NCBI RefSeq assembly: GCF_001421705.1
Contig: NZ_LMKO01000005.1
Span: 4,214 to 68,213, forward strand
Source of the DNA: Xylophilus sp. Leaf220
GTDB taxonomy: Bacteria; Pseudomonadota; Gammaproteobacteria; Burkholderiales; Burkholderiaceae_C
Direction of reading: 5' to 3'
DNA length: 64,000 nt
Shown: piece after piece, positions 45,817 to 54,831 of the stretch
Position numbering within the stretch: position 1 is the first letter of the stretch
How the letters are laid out: each line of letters starts with the position of its first letter
Position numbers and translations under genes: made by a program
Notes under the pieces: model-generated
What the model was told of the DNA's origin: nothing
Database searches by the model: none
Seen by the model: only the letters and a program-made list of their open reading frames with translations

Positions 45817-46641
45817 ATGGCTTCGACCTCCGCTCCGCCCCCTTCCGCTGCCCGCGCCACCAACGCCGAAACGCCTTCGCCGCGCCCCGTCTGCCTCGTC
45901 ACCGGTGCCGCCGGCGGCATCGGCGCGGCCTGCGTGCGGGCCTTCGCCGACGGGGGCTGGCACGTCGGCATAGCCCACCTGCCGGGCGAGGCCGCGGAGG
46001 CCGCGGCGCTGGCCGCAGAATGCGCGGCCGGCACCACCCTGCTGCTGCCGCTCGACATCACCGACGACGCCGCCTGCCGCGCCGCCGCCGCACAGGCGCA
46101 GGCCCGCTGGGGCCGCATCGACGCGCTGGTGCAGTGTGCCGGCACCACCCGGTTCGTGCCGCATGCCGACCTGGACGGGCTCGACGCGGCCGAGTTCCAC
46201 CGCACCTACGGCGTCAACGTGGTCGGCATGTACCAGATGGCGCGGGCCTGCGCGCCGGTGCTGGCGGCCGCGCCGGGGCAGGGCGCCATCGTCAACATCT
46301 CCTCGATCGGCGGGCTGCTCGGCCGGGGCTCGTCGATCGCCTACGCGGCGTCGAAGGGCGCGGTGAACACGATGACGGTGGCGCTGGCCCGTGCGCTGGC
46401 GCCTTCGGTGCGGGTCAACGCGATCGCGCCGGGCTTCGTGGCGGGCGGCCTGCCGCAGCGGGTGCTGGCGGCCGATGCGCTGGCCCGGGTGGAGGCGGCG
46501 CAGACGGCGGCCGCGCCGCTGCAGCGGGTGTCGCAACCCTCGGAGGTGGCGGCGCTGGCGTTCTTCCTGGCCACCGCCGCGCCGGGCATGACCGGCGAGG
46601 TGCTGATGATGGACAACGGCCTGCACCTCAATGCTGGATGA
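45817..46641 (+). CDS. Short-chain dehydrogenase/reductase (SDR)
   Basis: 274 residues from ATG 45817. The cofactor motif is VTGAAGGIGAACVRAF, the active site contains Ser in NISSIGGLLGRGSS and Tyr-Lys in IAYAASKGAVN, and the C-terminus AIAPGFVAGG resembles FabG-like sugar or polyol dehydrogenases. Its neighbours downstream, an IlvD/Edd dehydratase and a Bug binding protein, suggest it oxidises a sugar, sugar acid or lactone in a catabolic pathway. A post-stop repeat separates it from the dehydratase. Confidence 0.88.
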   Translation: MASTSAPPPSAARATNAETPSPRPVCLVTGAAGGIGAACVRAFADGGWHVGIAHLPGEAAEAAALAAECAAGTTLLLPLDITDDAACRAAAAQAQARWGRIDALVQCAGTTRFVPHADLDGLDAAEFHRTYGVNVVGMYQMARACAPVLAAAPGQGAIVNISSIGGLLGRGSSIAYAASKGAVNTMTVALARALAPSVRVNAIAPGFVAGGLPQRVLAADALARVEAAQTAAAPLQRVSQPSEVAALAFFLATAAPGMTGEVLMMDNGLHLNAG

Positions 46642-46645
46642 GCCG

Positions 46646-46730
46646 CACACCCCCAGGCTTCGCACTGCGGGTCTTCGCCCACCCCCTTGCAGGGGGCACG
46701 ACCGGCGGACCGGCGGAGCCGGATCCGCGG
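46646..46730 (+). repeat. Post-stop dispersed repeat, copy 2
   Basis: Nearly identical to 29645-29730: CACACCCCCAGGCTT..., ACCCCCTTGCAGGGGG, and GGACCGGCGGAGCCGG ending GATCCGCGG. It begins five bases after the SDR stop codon. The paired C and G tracts can form a hairpin. Confidence 0.72.
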
Positions 46731-46773
46731 TCGTCCTGAAACATTCGATCGCTTACCCTTTTGGCCTTGCACG

Positions 46774-48534
46774 ATGAACGACCACGACGCTTCCCCCGAC
46801 ACGCCCGACAACCCGCCGGATCGCCCGCCGTTCCGCTCGGCCACCATCCGCGCCGGCACGATCCGGGCCACCACCCGCAGCTTCCTGCACGCGCTGGGGC
46901 AGGACGACGAGGACATCGAACGGCCCCACATCGGCGTGTTCCACACCGGCGGCGAGATGAGCCCGTGCAACCTCAACCTGCGCGAGCAGGCGCAGCATGC
47001 CAAGACCGGCATCTACGCCGGGGGCGGCACGCCGCACGAATGCCCGGTGGTGTCGGTGAGCGACGGGCTGACGATGGCGCATTCGGGCATGCGGTTCTCG
47101 CTGGTCTCGCGCGAGCTGATCGCCGACAGCGTCGAGGCCTCGACCCGCGGCCACCAGTGGGACGGCATCTTCGCCATCGGCGCCTGCGACAAGAACCTGC
47201 CGGGGCTGATGATGGGCATGGTCCGCTGCAACGTGCCCGGCGTGTTCGTGCACGGCGGCTCGGCGCTGCCGGGCCAGATGCCGGGGCCCGACGGGCGCGA
47301 CCTGAACGTGGTCGACACCTACGAGACCATCGGCCAGGTGCTGGCCGGCACCGCCACGCCCGAGGCGCTCGACGCGATGAGCCGCGCCTGCCTGCCCACC
47401 GCCGGCGCCTGCGCCGGGCAGTTCACCGCCAACACGATGGGCATGGTGTCGGAGGCGCTGGGCCTGGCGCCCATCGGCTCGTCGATGGTGCCGGCGGTGT
47501 TCAGCGAGCGGGCGCCGCTGATGCGCCGCGCCGCGCGGCAACTGATGAAGGCGGTGCTGGGCGATGGCCCGCTGCCGCGCGACATCGTCACCCGCCAGGC
47601 GCTGGAGAACGCCTGCGCGGTGGTGAGCGCCACCGGCGGCTCGACCAACGCCGCGCTGCACCTGCCGGCCATCGCGCACGAGGCGGGCATCCGGTTCCAC
47701 CTCGACGACGTGGCCGAGGTCTTCGCCCGCACCCCGCTGGTCGCCGACCTGCGGCCCGGCGGCCGCTACCTGGCGCGCGACGTGTTCTACATCGGCGGGG
47801 CCGGCGTGATCCTGCGCACGCTGCTGGAGCAGGGCTACCTGCACGGCGGGGCGCTCACCTTCACCGGCCGCACGCTGGCCGAAGAACTGCAGGGCGCCGC
47901 CGCACCCGACGGCCGGGTGGTGCGGGCGCCAGGCGACGCGGTCTCGGCCGACGGCGGCCTGGCGGTGCTGAAGGGCAACCTCTGCCCCGACGGCGCATTG
48001 CTCAAGACCGCGGGCCTGGGCACCCTGGTGTTCCGCGGCCCGGCCCGCGTCTTCGAATGCGAGGAGCATGCCCAGGCCGCGGTGCAGCACCGCCGCTATG
48101 CCGCCGGCGACGTGATCGTGATCCGCAACGAAGGCCCGCGCGGCAGCCCCGGCATGCGCGAGATGCTGGGCATCACCGCGCTGCTCTACGGCCAGGGCAT
48201 GGGCGACCGGGTGGCGCTGCTGACCGACGGCCGTTTCTCGGGCGCGACCCGGGGCCTGTGCATCGGCTACGCCGGCCCCGAGGCGGCCGACGGCGGTCCC
48301 ATCGCCGCGCTGCGGGACGGCGACATGGTCGCGATCGACGCGCGCCCCGCCGCCCGCAGCATTTCGGTGGAGCTGGGCGATGCGGACATCGCGCGGCGAT
48401 TGGCCGGTCGTCTGGAAAACACGGGGGTGCGGCTGGGCGGGTTGCTGGAAAAATACGCCCACACCGTGCGGCCCGCCCACCAGGGCGCGGTGACCCATTC
48501 GGGCGCCGTGACCTGGCTGCGCGACGCGTCCTGA
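46774..48534 (+). CDS. IlvD/Edd-family dehydratase (sugar-acid dehydratase type)
   Basis: 586 residues. Iron-sulphur cysteines are seen in [18 protein letters not shown] and TAGACAGQF, and the family motif [11 protein letters not shown] is near the C-terminus. The opening [22 protein letters not shown] and the genes around it favour a pentonate/sugar-acid dehydratase (arabonate, xylonate or galactonate type) over the biosynthetic dihydroxy-acid dehydratase, but this is inferred. It would produce 2-keto-3-deoxy acids. The Bug protein gene follows 71 bases later. Confidence 0.85.
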   Translation: MNDHDASPDTPDNPPDRPPFRSATIRAGTIRATTRSFLHALGQDDEDIERPHIGVFHTGGEMSPCNLNLREQAQHAKTGIYAGGGTPHECPVVSVSDGLTMAHSGMRFSLVSRELIADSVEASTRGHQWDGIFAIGACDKNLPGLMMGMVRCNVPGVFVHGGSALPGQMPGPDGRDLNVVDTYETIGQVLAGTATPEALDAMSRACLPTAGACAGQFTANTMGMVSEALGLAPIGSSMVPAVFSERAPLMRRAARQLMKAVLGDGPLPRDIVTRQALENACAVVSATGGSTNAALHLPAIAHEAGIRFHLDDVAEVFARTPLVADLRPGGRYLARDVFYIGGAGVILRTLLEQGYLHGGALTFTGRTLAEELQGAAAPDGRVVRAPGDAVSADGGLAVLKGNLCPDGALLKTAGLGTLVFRGPARVFECEEHAQAAVQHRRYAAGDVIVIRNEGPRGSPGMREMLGITALLYGQGMGDRVALLTDGRFSGATRGLCIGYAGPEAADGGPIAALRDGDMVAIDARPAARSISVELGDADIARRLAGRLENTGVRLGGLLEKYAHTVRPAHQGAVTHSGAVTWLRDAS

Positions 48535-48605
48535 CACCGCGCCGCCGCGGGCCGCGATCCCATTCCTCGACAACTCTTACCGCGGGCCCCGGGCCCGACC
48601 CCGAC

Positions 48606-49610
48606 ATGACGTTCTCCGCTTCCTTCTCCCGCCGCGCGCTGCTGCACACGGCCGGCGCATCCGCCCTGCTGGCCTCGGTCGGCCGACAGGCCTGGGCCCA
48701 AGCCGCAGTGCCCGAGACGCTGCGCATCATCACCGGCTTCGCCGCCGGCGGCACCTCCGACAACATCTGCCGCCGGGTCGCGACCAAGCTCAGCCCCGAC
48801 TACGCGAAGGCCGCGGTGGTCGAGAACCGCACCGGCGCCGGCGGCCAGATCGCGATCCAGTACGTCAAGGGCCAGCCGGCCGACGGCACCACCGTGCTGC
48901 AGACGCCGACCTCGATGCTCACCATCTACCCGCACATCTACAAGAAACTGCCGTACGACGTGGCGACCGACATCACGCCGGTCTCGCTCGGCTGCATCTT
49001 CGATTTCGGGTTCGCGGTGGGGCCGTCGGTGCCCGCATCGGTCAAGAACGTGCAGGATTTCCTGGCCTGGGCCAAGGCCAACCCGGCGGGTGCCAACTTC
49101 GGCTCGCCGGCGGCCGGCTCCACTCCGCATTTCATCGGCGCGCTGCTAGGCAAGAACGCGGGCGTCGATTTGAAGCACGCCGCCTACCGCGGCACGCAGC
49201 CCGCGATGCTGGACCTGCTGGGCGGCAACATCTCGGCGGTGTCGGGCCCCATCGGCGACATCACCCAGCACCTGGCCAGCGGCAAGGTGCGGATCCTGAG
49301 CGTATCGGGCGCCAAGCGCAGCCGCTTCGCACCCGACGTGCCCACGCTCGTCGAGCAGGGCTTCCAGGACATGGCGTTCAGCGAATGGTTCGCCTTCTAC
49401 CTGCCGCCCAAGGCCGCGCCGGAACTGGTGGCGCGGCTCAATGGCGCGTTCAAGACGGCACTGGCGCAGAAGGACGTGGTGGATGGCCTGTCGACCTTCG
49501 GGCTCGAAGCCATGCCGAGCACGCCGGCCGAGCTGGCCGAGCTGGTGCGCAAGGACACGGCGCGCTGGGCGCCGATCGTCAAGAGCATCGGCTTCACCGC
49601 CGAGGCTTAA
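48606..49610 (+). CDS. Tripartite tricarboxylate transporter binding protein (Bug/TctC family)
   Basis: 334 residues. The N-terminus FSRRALLHTAGASALLAS is a Tat-like twin-arginine signal ending QAWAQA. The mature protein has IITGFAAGGTSDNICRRVA and VVENRTGAGGQIAIQYV, the two conserved Bug motifs that bind carboxylate ligands. Bug proteins are greatly expanded in Burkholderiales and are often without TctAB partners, as here. Linked dehydratase and SDR genes suggest a sugar acid ligand. It overlaps the convergent EF-hand gene by four bases. Confidence 0.92.
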   Translation: MTFSASFSRRALLHTAGASALLASVGRQAWAQAAVPETLRIITGFAAGGTSDNICRRVATKLSPDYAKAAVVENRTGAGGQIAIQYVKGQPADGTTVLQTPTSMLTIYPHIYKKLPYDVATDITPVSLGCIFDFGFAVGPSVPASVKNVQDFLAWAKANPAGANFGSPAAGSTPHFIGALLGKNAGVDLKHAAYRGTQPAMLDLLGGNISAVSGPIGDITQHLASGKVRILSVSGAKRSRFAPDVPTLVEQGFQDMAFSEWFAFYLPPKAAPELVARLNGAFKTALAQKDVVDGLSTFGLEAMPSTPAELAELVRKDTARWAPIVKSIGFTAEA

Positions 49611-50119
49611 CTCCCGACGGCCGCCTGCAGCTCGGCGAGGGAGACGGCGCCGTCGCGGTTGCTGTCCACCCGGTCGAAGTTGCGGGCCAGGTCGGGCAGG
49701 CGTTCGGCCTCGGTGCGGCTCAGGCGGCCGTCGTGGTCGGCATCGGCGCGGCCGAAGATCGCGGTCACGTCGGGCTTGCCGGCCGGGGCGGCGCTGGCCA
49801 CCGGTGCGGGTGCCAGGCCGGGTTGCGCCGCGACCGACGGGGGCGCCATCGTGCCGGCGGAACCGGGCGGCACGGCCATCGGCGCGGGCTGGCTGCGGGC
49901 GGTGGCGCTGCCCTGTGCGGGCGCGGTCACCGACAGCGGCATGTTGGCACGGCCGTCCGGCCCCAGCTGCGCATGCGAGGCCAGTGCCACGCCCATCGCC
50001 AGCCCGGCGAAGAGCAGCACGCTGCGGGCATCGAAGCCGGTGGGAACTGCGCCCTGGGCACGGCGCAGCGCGCGGGTGAGGGTGCCGGTGGCGGCGGTCG
50101 TCGTCGTTGTGTGGTTCAT
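49607..50119 (-). CDS. EF-hand domain secreted or membrane-anchored protein
   Basis: 170 residues from ATG 50119. A hydrophobic segment (SVLLFAGLAMGVALASHAQ, about 33-51) is a signal or anchor. A Pro/Ala-rich linker follows. Two EF-hand loops are near the C-terminus: DADHDGRLSRTE and DSNRDGAVSLAE, each with Asp/Asn ligands at 1, 3, 5 and Glu at 12. It should bind calcium in the periplasm. Function unknown. The stop overlaps the Bug gene stop tail-to-tail. Confidence 0.8.
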   Translation of the reverse strand: MNHTTTTTAATGTLTRALRRAQGAVPTGFDARSVLLFAGLAMGVALASHAQLGPDGRANMPLSVTAPAQGSATARSQPAPMAVPPGSAGTMAPPSVAAQPGLAPAPVASAAPAGKPDVTAIFGRADADHDGRLSRTEAERLPDLARNFDRVDSNRDGAVSLAELQAAVGS

Positions 50120-50195
50120 GGGTGCCTTTCGTGTCGGACGATGAGAAGAACCCGCATTCGATACGCCCGGGCGCCGCAGGGCCAGCGTTATTGCC

Positions 50196-51437
50196 TCATG
50201 TTGCCGCGCTGACATTTGGCTTGCCACCGAAACATCCTGGCGCGCCGTGTACGGCCGCCTGCGGTGCCGGCGCCGCGCGTCGCTCCAGCCACCGCGAAAG
50301 CGCCTTGCCGGCCCGCATCGACGGCAGCTCCACCCCGCGGTGCACCGCGTACGCCAGGCCCACGATCAGCGCCAGCGAGAAGCCGAGCGCCGCCCACGGC
50401 GGCATGCCGGTATCGGCCAGGTAGCGCAGCAGCGCGAAGCCGAAAAGGCAGTGCACCGCATACAGCGGAAAGCTGATCCGCGCCAGGAAGTCGATCAGCG
50501 GATGCGGCCGGAAATGCGCGCGGTAGGCATACGCGGTGGCGAAGACGGCCACGTTGAGCACGTACACGTCGCTCACCATCGGCACCTGCTCGGCCTTGGC
50601 GGAACGGGCCCAGGCCAGCAGCACCAGCGCCAGCAGGCCGGCCCCGGCGGCCACCAGCGTGCGGCCGGCAATCCAGCCGCGCAGGTGGTAGTAGAAAAGC
50701 GTGCCCACCATCATGTAGGGCACGAAGCACAGCTCGGCCGCCAGCGCGCGCCAGTCGAGGCCGCCCGCCATGCCCAGGCGCGGGGCGGCCAGGTTCAGTC
50801 CTAGCACCGCCACGCCCGCCAGCAGCAGCGGCCAGGCCCGGCCGCGCGGCGTGCAGGCGGCCAGCAACGCCATCGCCAGGTAGAACTTCAGCTCAATCGC
50901 CAGCGTCCAGTTCACCGGGTCGAGGGTGGGCACGCCGGTCACCGTGTGCACCAGCAGGGCATTGGCCGCGACGGCGGCGCCGTCCGGCGCGAAGGGCCGG
51001 CCCCAGTACAGCGACGAGGCCCACACCGCCGCCAGCCCGATCGCCAGGCAGGCCAGGTAGGTCGGGTAGATGCGCAGCACCCGTGCCGCGAGGAAGGGCC
51101 CCGGCCGCAGGCGCTCCAGCGACATCGGGATCACGAAGCCGCTCACCAGGAAGAAGATCGACACGCCGAACGGGCCGAAGGCGAACAGGTCCACCAGCGC
51201 CGGCAGGCGGGTCGGCACCGCCTCCATCGGCGGGGCCGCCACGAAACGGCCGACGGTCTCGCGCCAGGCCCAGAAGCCGCCGAACAGGTGGTAGACAATG
51301 ACCGCGACGGCGGCGAGGCTGCGCAACTGGTCGGCGAAGACGATCTTGCCGTGCGGCCCTGCCGGCGCGGTCGGTTCTGCGGGTGGCGCGCCGGGCGCCG
51401 ATGCGGCGGATGCGGGTAGCGGATGCGGTGTCTGCAA
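50196..51437 (-). CDS. Acyltransferase family 3 membrane protein
   Basis: I start at TTG 51437: TTTTTGGAGAA puts a ribosome site eight bases upstream, giving MQTPHPLPASA and 413 residues. About ten membrane helices. The family motif FADQLRSLAAVAVIVYHLFG supplies the active-site His, and FGVSIFFLVSGFVIPMSLER is the second mark. Such proteins O-acetylate surface polysaccharides or peptidoglycan. No polysaccharide genes are near. A terminator-like hairpin lies just upstream at 51459-51476. Confidence 0.85.
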   Translation of the reverse strand: MQTPHPLPASAASAPGAPPAEPTAPAGPHGKIVFADQLRSLAAVAVIVYHLFGGFWAWRETVGRFVAAPPMEAVPTRLPALVDLFAFGPFGVSIFFLVSGFVIPMSLERLRPGPFLAARVLRIYPTYLACLAIGLAAVWASSLYWGRPFAPDGAAVAANALLVHTVTGVPTLDPVNWTLAIELKFYLAMALLAACTPRGRAWPLLLAGVAVLGLNLAAPRLGMAGGLDWRALAAELCFVPYMMVGTLFYYHLRGWIAGRTLVAAGAGLLALVLLAWARSAKAEQVPMVSDVYVLNVAVFATAYAYRAHFRPHPLIDFLARISFPLYAVHCLFGFALLRYLADTGMPPWAALGFSLALIVGLAYAVHRGVELPSMRAGKALSRWLERRAAPAPQAAVHGAPGCFGGKPNVSAAT

Positions 51438-51458
51438 ATCGGGTTCTCCAAAAAGAAG

Positions 51459-51476
51459 CGGCCCGCAAGCGGGCCG
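51459..51476 (-). terminator. Terminator-like hairpin in the acyltransferase leader
   Basis: CGGCCCGC (51459-51466) and GCGGGCCG (51469-51476) form a perfect 8-base stem. Read on the minus strand it is followed by CTTCTTTTT, the layout of an intrinsic terminator. No minus-strand gene ends here, since the gene upstream is divergent, so it may attenuate the acyltransferase transcript. Confidence 0.55.
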
Positions 51477-51577
51477 TGCGGCATTGCAGCAGCGTGCGCG
51501 GCCGGGTCCGTGTCGAGTTGTAGGCCGGCGGCACCGCACAATCCCCCTCTTTTCCAGACGCAGCAGGACACGCACGC

Positions 51578-52147
51578 ATGGGCCAACGCCTCACCCAGAT
51601 CGCCACCCGCACCGGAGACGACGGCTCCACCGGCCTAGGCGACAACCGCCGCGTGCCCAAGGACCACCTGCGGGTGCAGGCCCTGGGCGACGTGGACGAG
51701 CTCAATTCGCATGTCGGCCTGCTGCTCTGCGAGCCGATGGCGGGCGAGGTGCGCGGCCTGCTGGTCGAGGTGCAGCACCACCTGTTCGACCTGGGCGGCG
51801 AGCTGTCGATCCCCGGCTTCGAGCTGCTGAAGGATGCGGCGCTGCTGCGGCTCGACACCGCGCTGCAGACCTTCAACGCCGCCCTGCCGCGGCTGGAGGA
51901 GTTCATCCTGCCGGCAGGCTCCCGCGCCGCGTCGCAGGCCCACGTGTGCCGCACCGTGGCCCGCCGGGCCGAGCGCACCGTGGTCGCGCTGGGGCTGGCC
52001 GAGCCGCTGCGCGATGCGCCGCGCCGCTACCTCAACCGGCTGTCCGACCTGCTCTTCGTGCTCGCCCGCACCCTGAACCGCATGGACGGCGGCGACGACG
52101 TCTACTGGAAGAGCGAGCGCATGGCCCGCGCCGGAGACGCGGCGTGA
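51578..52147 (+). CDS. Cob(I)yrinic acid a,c-diamide adenosyltransferase (PduO type)
   Basis: 189 residues. It starts RLTQIATRTGDDGSTGLGDN, the ATP-binding loop of PduO-type ATR, then RVQALGDVDELNSHVGLL. The conserved C-terminal helix is PRRYLNRLSDLLFVLAR. The enzyme transfers the adenosyl group from ATP to cob(I)alamin, making coenzyme B12. No cobalamin biosynthesis genes or B12 riboswitch are adjacent. Confidence 0.93.
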   Translation: MGQRLTQIATRTGDDGSTGLGDNRRVPKDHLRVQALGDVDELNSHVGLLLCEPMAGEVRGLLVEVQHHLFDLGGELSIPGFELLKDAALLRLDTALQTFNAALPRLEEFILPAGSRAASQAHVCRTVARRAERTVVALGLAEPLRDAPRRYLNRLSDLLFVLARTLNRMDGGDDVYWKSERMARAGDAA

Positions 52148-52275
52148 GCCGGCGGGCCTGCGGCCCGTTTCGCGGCGCGTGCGCCGATACAGCATCTCGG
52201 CACTGTTACCGCCTGCCTGCATCTGCGCGCACGGCCGTAGGTGCACGGCGCACGGCCTGAGCGGGAGCGGCGACC

Positions 52276-53175
52276 ATGCGGCTGCGCCACATCGAGGTCT
52301 TCAACGCGATCATGCTCACCGGCAGCGTCAGCGCGGCGGCGCGGCTGATCAACGTCACCCAGCCGGCGGTCAGCCGCACGCTGCAGCATGCCGAGCTGCA
52401 GCTGGGCTTTCCGCTGTTCCAGCGCACCCGCGGCCGGCTGGTGCCGACCAACGAGGCGCTCACGCTGTACCCGCACATCGAGCGGCTCTTCGGCCAGCTC
52501 GACGAGGTGCAGCGCCTGGCCGAGAACCTGCGCACCGCGCAGGACGTGGGCGAGCTGCGCATCCTCACGGTGCTGGCGCTCAGCTACGAGGTGCTGCCGC
52601 GCGCGCTGCACATCTTCCGCCAGCAGCATGCGGCGATCGCGGTGCGGGTCGAGGCGCTGCACTCGCCGCAGATCATGTCGGCGCTGCTGCTGCGCGAGGC
52701 CGACGTGGGCTTCGTCTTCAGCCCGGTGGTGCATCCGGCCCTCACGCAGGAGGCGCTGGCCGAGAGCCGCATCGTCTGCATCGCGCCCAAGGGCATGCTG
52801 GCCGCACGGCTGGTGCGGCGCGGCTGGGTGGCGCTGGACGACATCGCCGAACTGCCCGCGGTGGTGCTGGATGCGCGCGACCCGGTCGGCACCAGCCTGA
52901 GCCAGGCCTGCCGCGAAGCGGGCGTCGGCCTGCAGGCGGTGGTGACGGTGCAGACCTACCACGCGGCGCTGTCGATGGCGCACTACGGCCTGGGCGTGGC
53001 CCTGGTCGACGGCTGCACCGCCGGCTCGGCCGACCGCGAGCGGGTCGACGTGCTGCGGCTGGAGCCGCACATCCCGGTGCCGATCCGGGTGCTGCGCCAG
53101 GCCGACACGCCCGATTCGGTGGTGGTGCGGGCGATCACCCGGGCGATGAAGCAGGCCTTGAAGGACATCACCTAG
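52276..53175 (+). CDS. LysR-family regulator
   Basis: 299 residues. The helix-turn-helix is MLTGSVSAAARLINVTQPAVSRTLQHAE. The effector domain (VGELRILTVLALSYEVLPRAL onward) resembles regulators of opine and amino-acid catabolism (NocR/OccR group). It ends 108 bases from the convergent D-amino acid dehydrogenase gene and is the likely regulator of the dadA/binding protein/racemase cluster. Confidence 0.85.
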   Translation: MRLRHIEVFNAIMLTGSVSAAARLINVTQPAVSRTLQHAELQLGFPLFQRTRGRLVPTNEALTLYPHIERLFGQLDEVQRLAENLRTAQDVGELRILTVLALSYEVLPRALHIFRQQHAAIAVRVEALHSPQIMSALLLREADVGFVFSPVVHPALTQEALAESRIVCIAPKGMLAARLVRRGWVALDDIAELPAVVLDARDPVGTSLSQACREAGVGLQAVVTVQTYHAALSMAHYGLGVALVDGCTAGSADRERVDVLRLEPHIPVPIRVLRQADTPDSVVVRAITRAMKQALKDIT

Positions 53176-53235
53176 CGCATCCCCAGGCGCCGCACTGCAT
53201 GTCTGCGCCAACCCCTTCGCCGGGGCGGCGCCGGT
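53176..53235 (+). repeat. Degenerate post-stop repeat, copy 3
   Basis: CGCATCCCCAGGCGCCGCACTG..., then ACCCCTTCGCCGGGGC. It aligns with the first part of the repeats at 29645 and 46646 with several changes and begins directly after the LysR stop codon. Confidence 0.5.
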
Positions 53236-53283
53236 TCCACGGTGTTGCAGGCCGGGAACGCGCCGGCGGTCCGGGCATGGCCG

Positions 53284-54507
53284 TCAGACCATCGTCTCGA
53301 TCCGTGCCGCGGTTCCGAAGGCCAGGGTGAAGCCGAGTGCGCCGTGCCCGGTGTTGAACAGCAAGCCTTCGGGCGTGCCCGGCAGGCGGCCGACGACCGG
53401 GCGGCCGGTGGGCGTGGCGGGGCGCATGCCGGTCCAGTGCTGCAGCTCGGGCGCGCTGGCCAGCTGCGGAAACACCGAGCGCGTGGCCTGCCGCAGCATG
53501 GCGATGCGCGCTGGCGGAATGCTGCTGCCGTGGCCCACGATCTCGGCCATGCCCGCCACCCGCAGCCGGTCGCCGATGCGGGCGAAGACCACCTTGCGCG
53601 GGCTGTCGGTGATGCTGACCCGCGGGCCGGCGGCGGCACCGGTGCCGCCGCCCTGCGCGGCCAGGTCCAGCGTCAGGCTGTAGCCCTTCAGCGGGTACAC
53701 CGGCACCCGCACCCCCAGCGTGCGTGCCAGCCGCCACGACGCGGTGCCCAGCGCCACCACGATGCGGTCGGCCTCCAGCACGCCCTGCGCGGTGCGCAGG
53801 CCCACGGCGCGGCCCTGGCACACCTCCGCGCCGTGGGCCTCCAGGCCGGTATGCAGCACGGCGCCGCGCTCCACCAGCGCCCGGGCCAATGCCTCGCACA
53901 CCTTCAGGCAGTCGGCCGCGCATTCGCTCGGCGTGTGGACCGCGCCGGCGATGCGGTGGCGGTAGGCGTCGAGCGCCGGCTCGATCTGCGCGCATTCGGC
54001 CGGCGTCACGATGCGCTGTGCGCCGCTGCCCAGGTCCGCCTGCAGCGCCACCTGCCGCTCGGCGCCGGCCAGTGCGGCCGCCGTGCCGTAGAGCACCAGC
54101 TTGCCGGTGGCGGAGAAGTCGCAGTCGGGCTGCAGGTCGGCCCGCATCGCCTCGAAGCCGGCGCGGCTCTCGGCCGCCAGGGCCAGCAGCTGCGCGGTGG
54201 TTTCGCGGGACGTAGCGGCATTGCAGGCCGCCAGGAACTCCATCGCCCAGCGCCATTGGTGCGGGTCGAGCCGCGGCCGCAGCTTTAAGGGGGAGCCGGG
54301 CGACAGCAGCAGCTTGGGCAGTTGCCTCCACAGGCCCGGGTCGGCCAGCGGCTGCACGTAGGAATAGCTGAGCTGCGCCCCGTTGCCGCCGCTGGCGCCC
54401 TGGCCGGGCGCGGCCCGGTCGACCACCGTCACCCGGTGGCCGGCGCATTGCAGGCGGTAGGCGGTGGCCAGGCCGGTGATACCGGCGCCGAGCACGCAGA
54501 CATGCAT
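53284..54507 (-). CDS. dadA: D-amino acid dehydrogenase-type FAD oxidoreductase
   Basis: 407 residues from ATG 54507. The FAD-binding motif is VCVLGAGITGLATAYRL, followed by RVTVVDRAAPGQGASGGNGAQLS, typical of DadA. C-terminal WTGMRPATPTGRPVVGRLPG and FNTGHGALGFTLAFGTA close the FAD fold. DadA oxidises D-amino acids to 2-keto acids and ammonia, passing electrons to the membrane quinone pool. It is divergent from the binding-protein/racemase operon; no classical alanine racemase dadX is next to it. Confidence 0.9.
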   Translation of the reverse strand: MHVCVLGAGITGLATAYRLQCAGHRVTVVDRAAPGQGASGGNGAQLSYSYVQPLADPGLWRQLPKLLLSPGSPLKLRPRLDPHQWRWAMEFLAACNAATSRETTAQLLALAAESRAGFEAMRADLQPDCDFSATGKLVLYGTAAALAGAERQVALQADLGSGAQRIVTPAECAQIEPALDAYRHRIAGAVHTPSECAADCLKVCEALARALVERGAVLHTGLEAHGAEVCQGRAVGLRTAQGVLEADRIVVALGTASWRLARTLGVRVPVYPLKGYSLTLDLAAQGGGTGAAAGPRVSITDSPRKVVFARIGDRLRVAGMAEIVGHGSSIPPARIAMLRQATRSVFPQLASAPELQHWTGMRPATPTGRPVVGRLPGTPEGLLFNTGHGALGFTLAFGTAARIETMV

Positions 54508-54831
54508 GGAAAGACTCCTGCTGGAGACCGCGGCCGGGCAGGGCGTCGCACTGGCGGCCGCACCGCGAGCCGCCTGCCGACTGTAGGCCTGCACGGCGCC
54601 CCGGCGCATGCGCCTGCCATGGCGGCCCATGCCGGCAGGTTATGGGCGGCGACGGCCCTTCGCGGGCATCGACAGCGCCGCGACCAGCCCATAACATCCG
54701 GGCATGGCCGCGCGAACGAAAAGCATGCGCCAGCGCGGTAACGGATTTCTACACTGGCCCGGCGCTTGCATCACTGCCGGCCCGTACCGTCGTCCCGTGT
54801 CCGTCCCGTTCCCTCCTACCGAAAGGTTCGC
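54508..54831. other. Non-coding interval between dadA and the binding-protein gene
   Basis: 324 bases without a convincing gene. It must hold two divergent promoters, but no clear hexamers or palindromic operator were found. TTCTACACT near 54750 is a weak -10-like candidate for the rightward operon. Confidence 0.35.
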
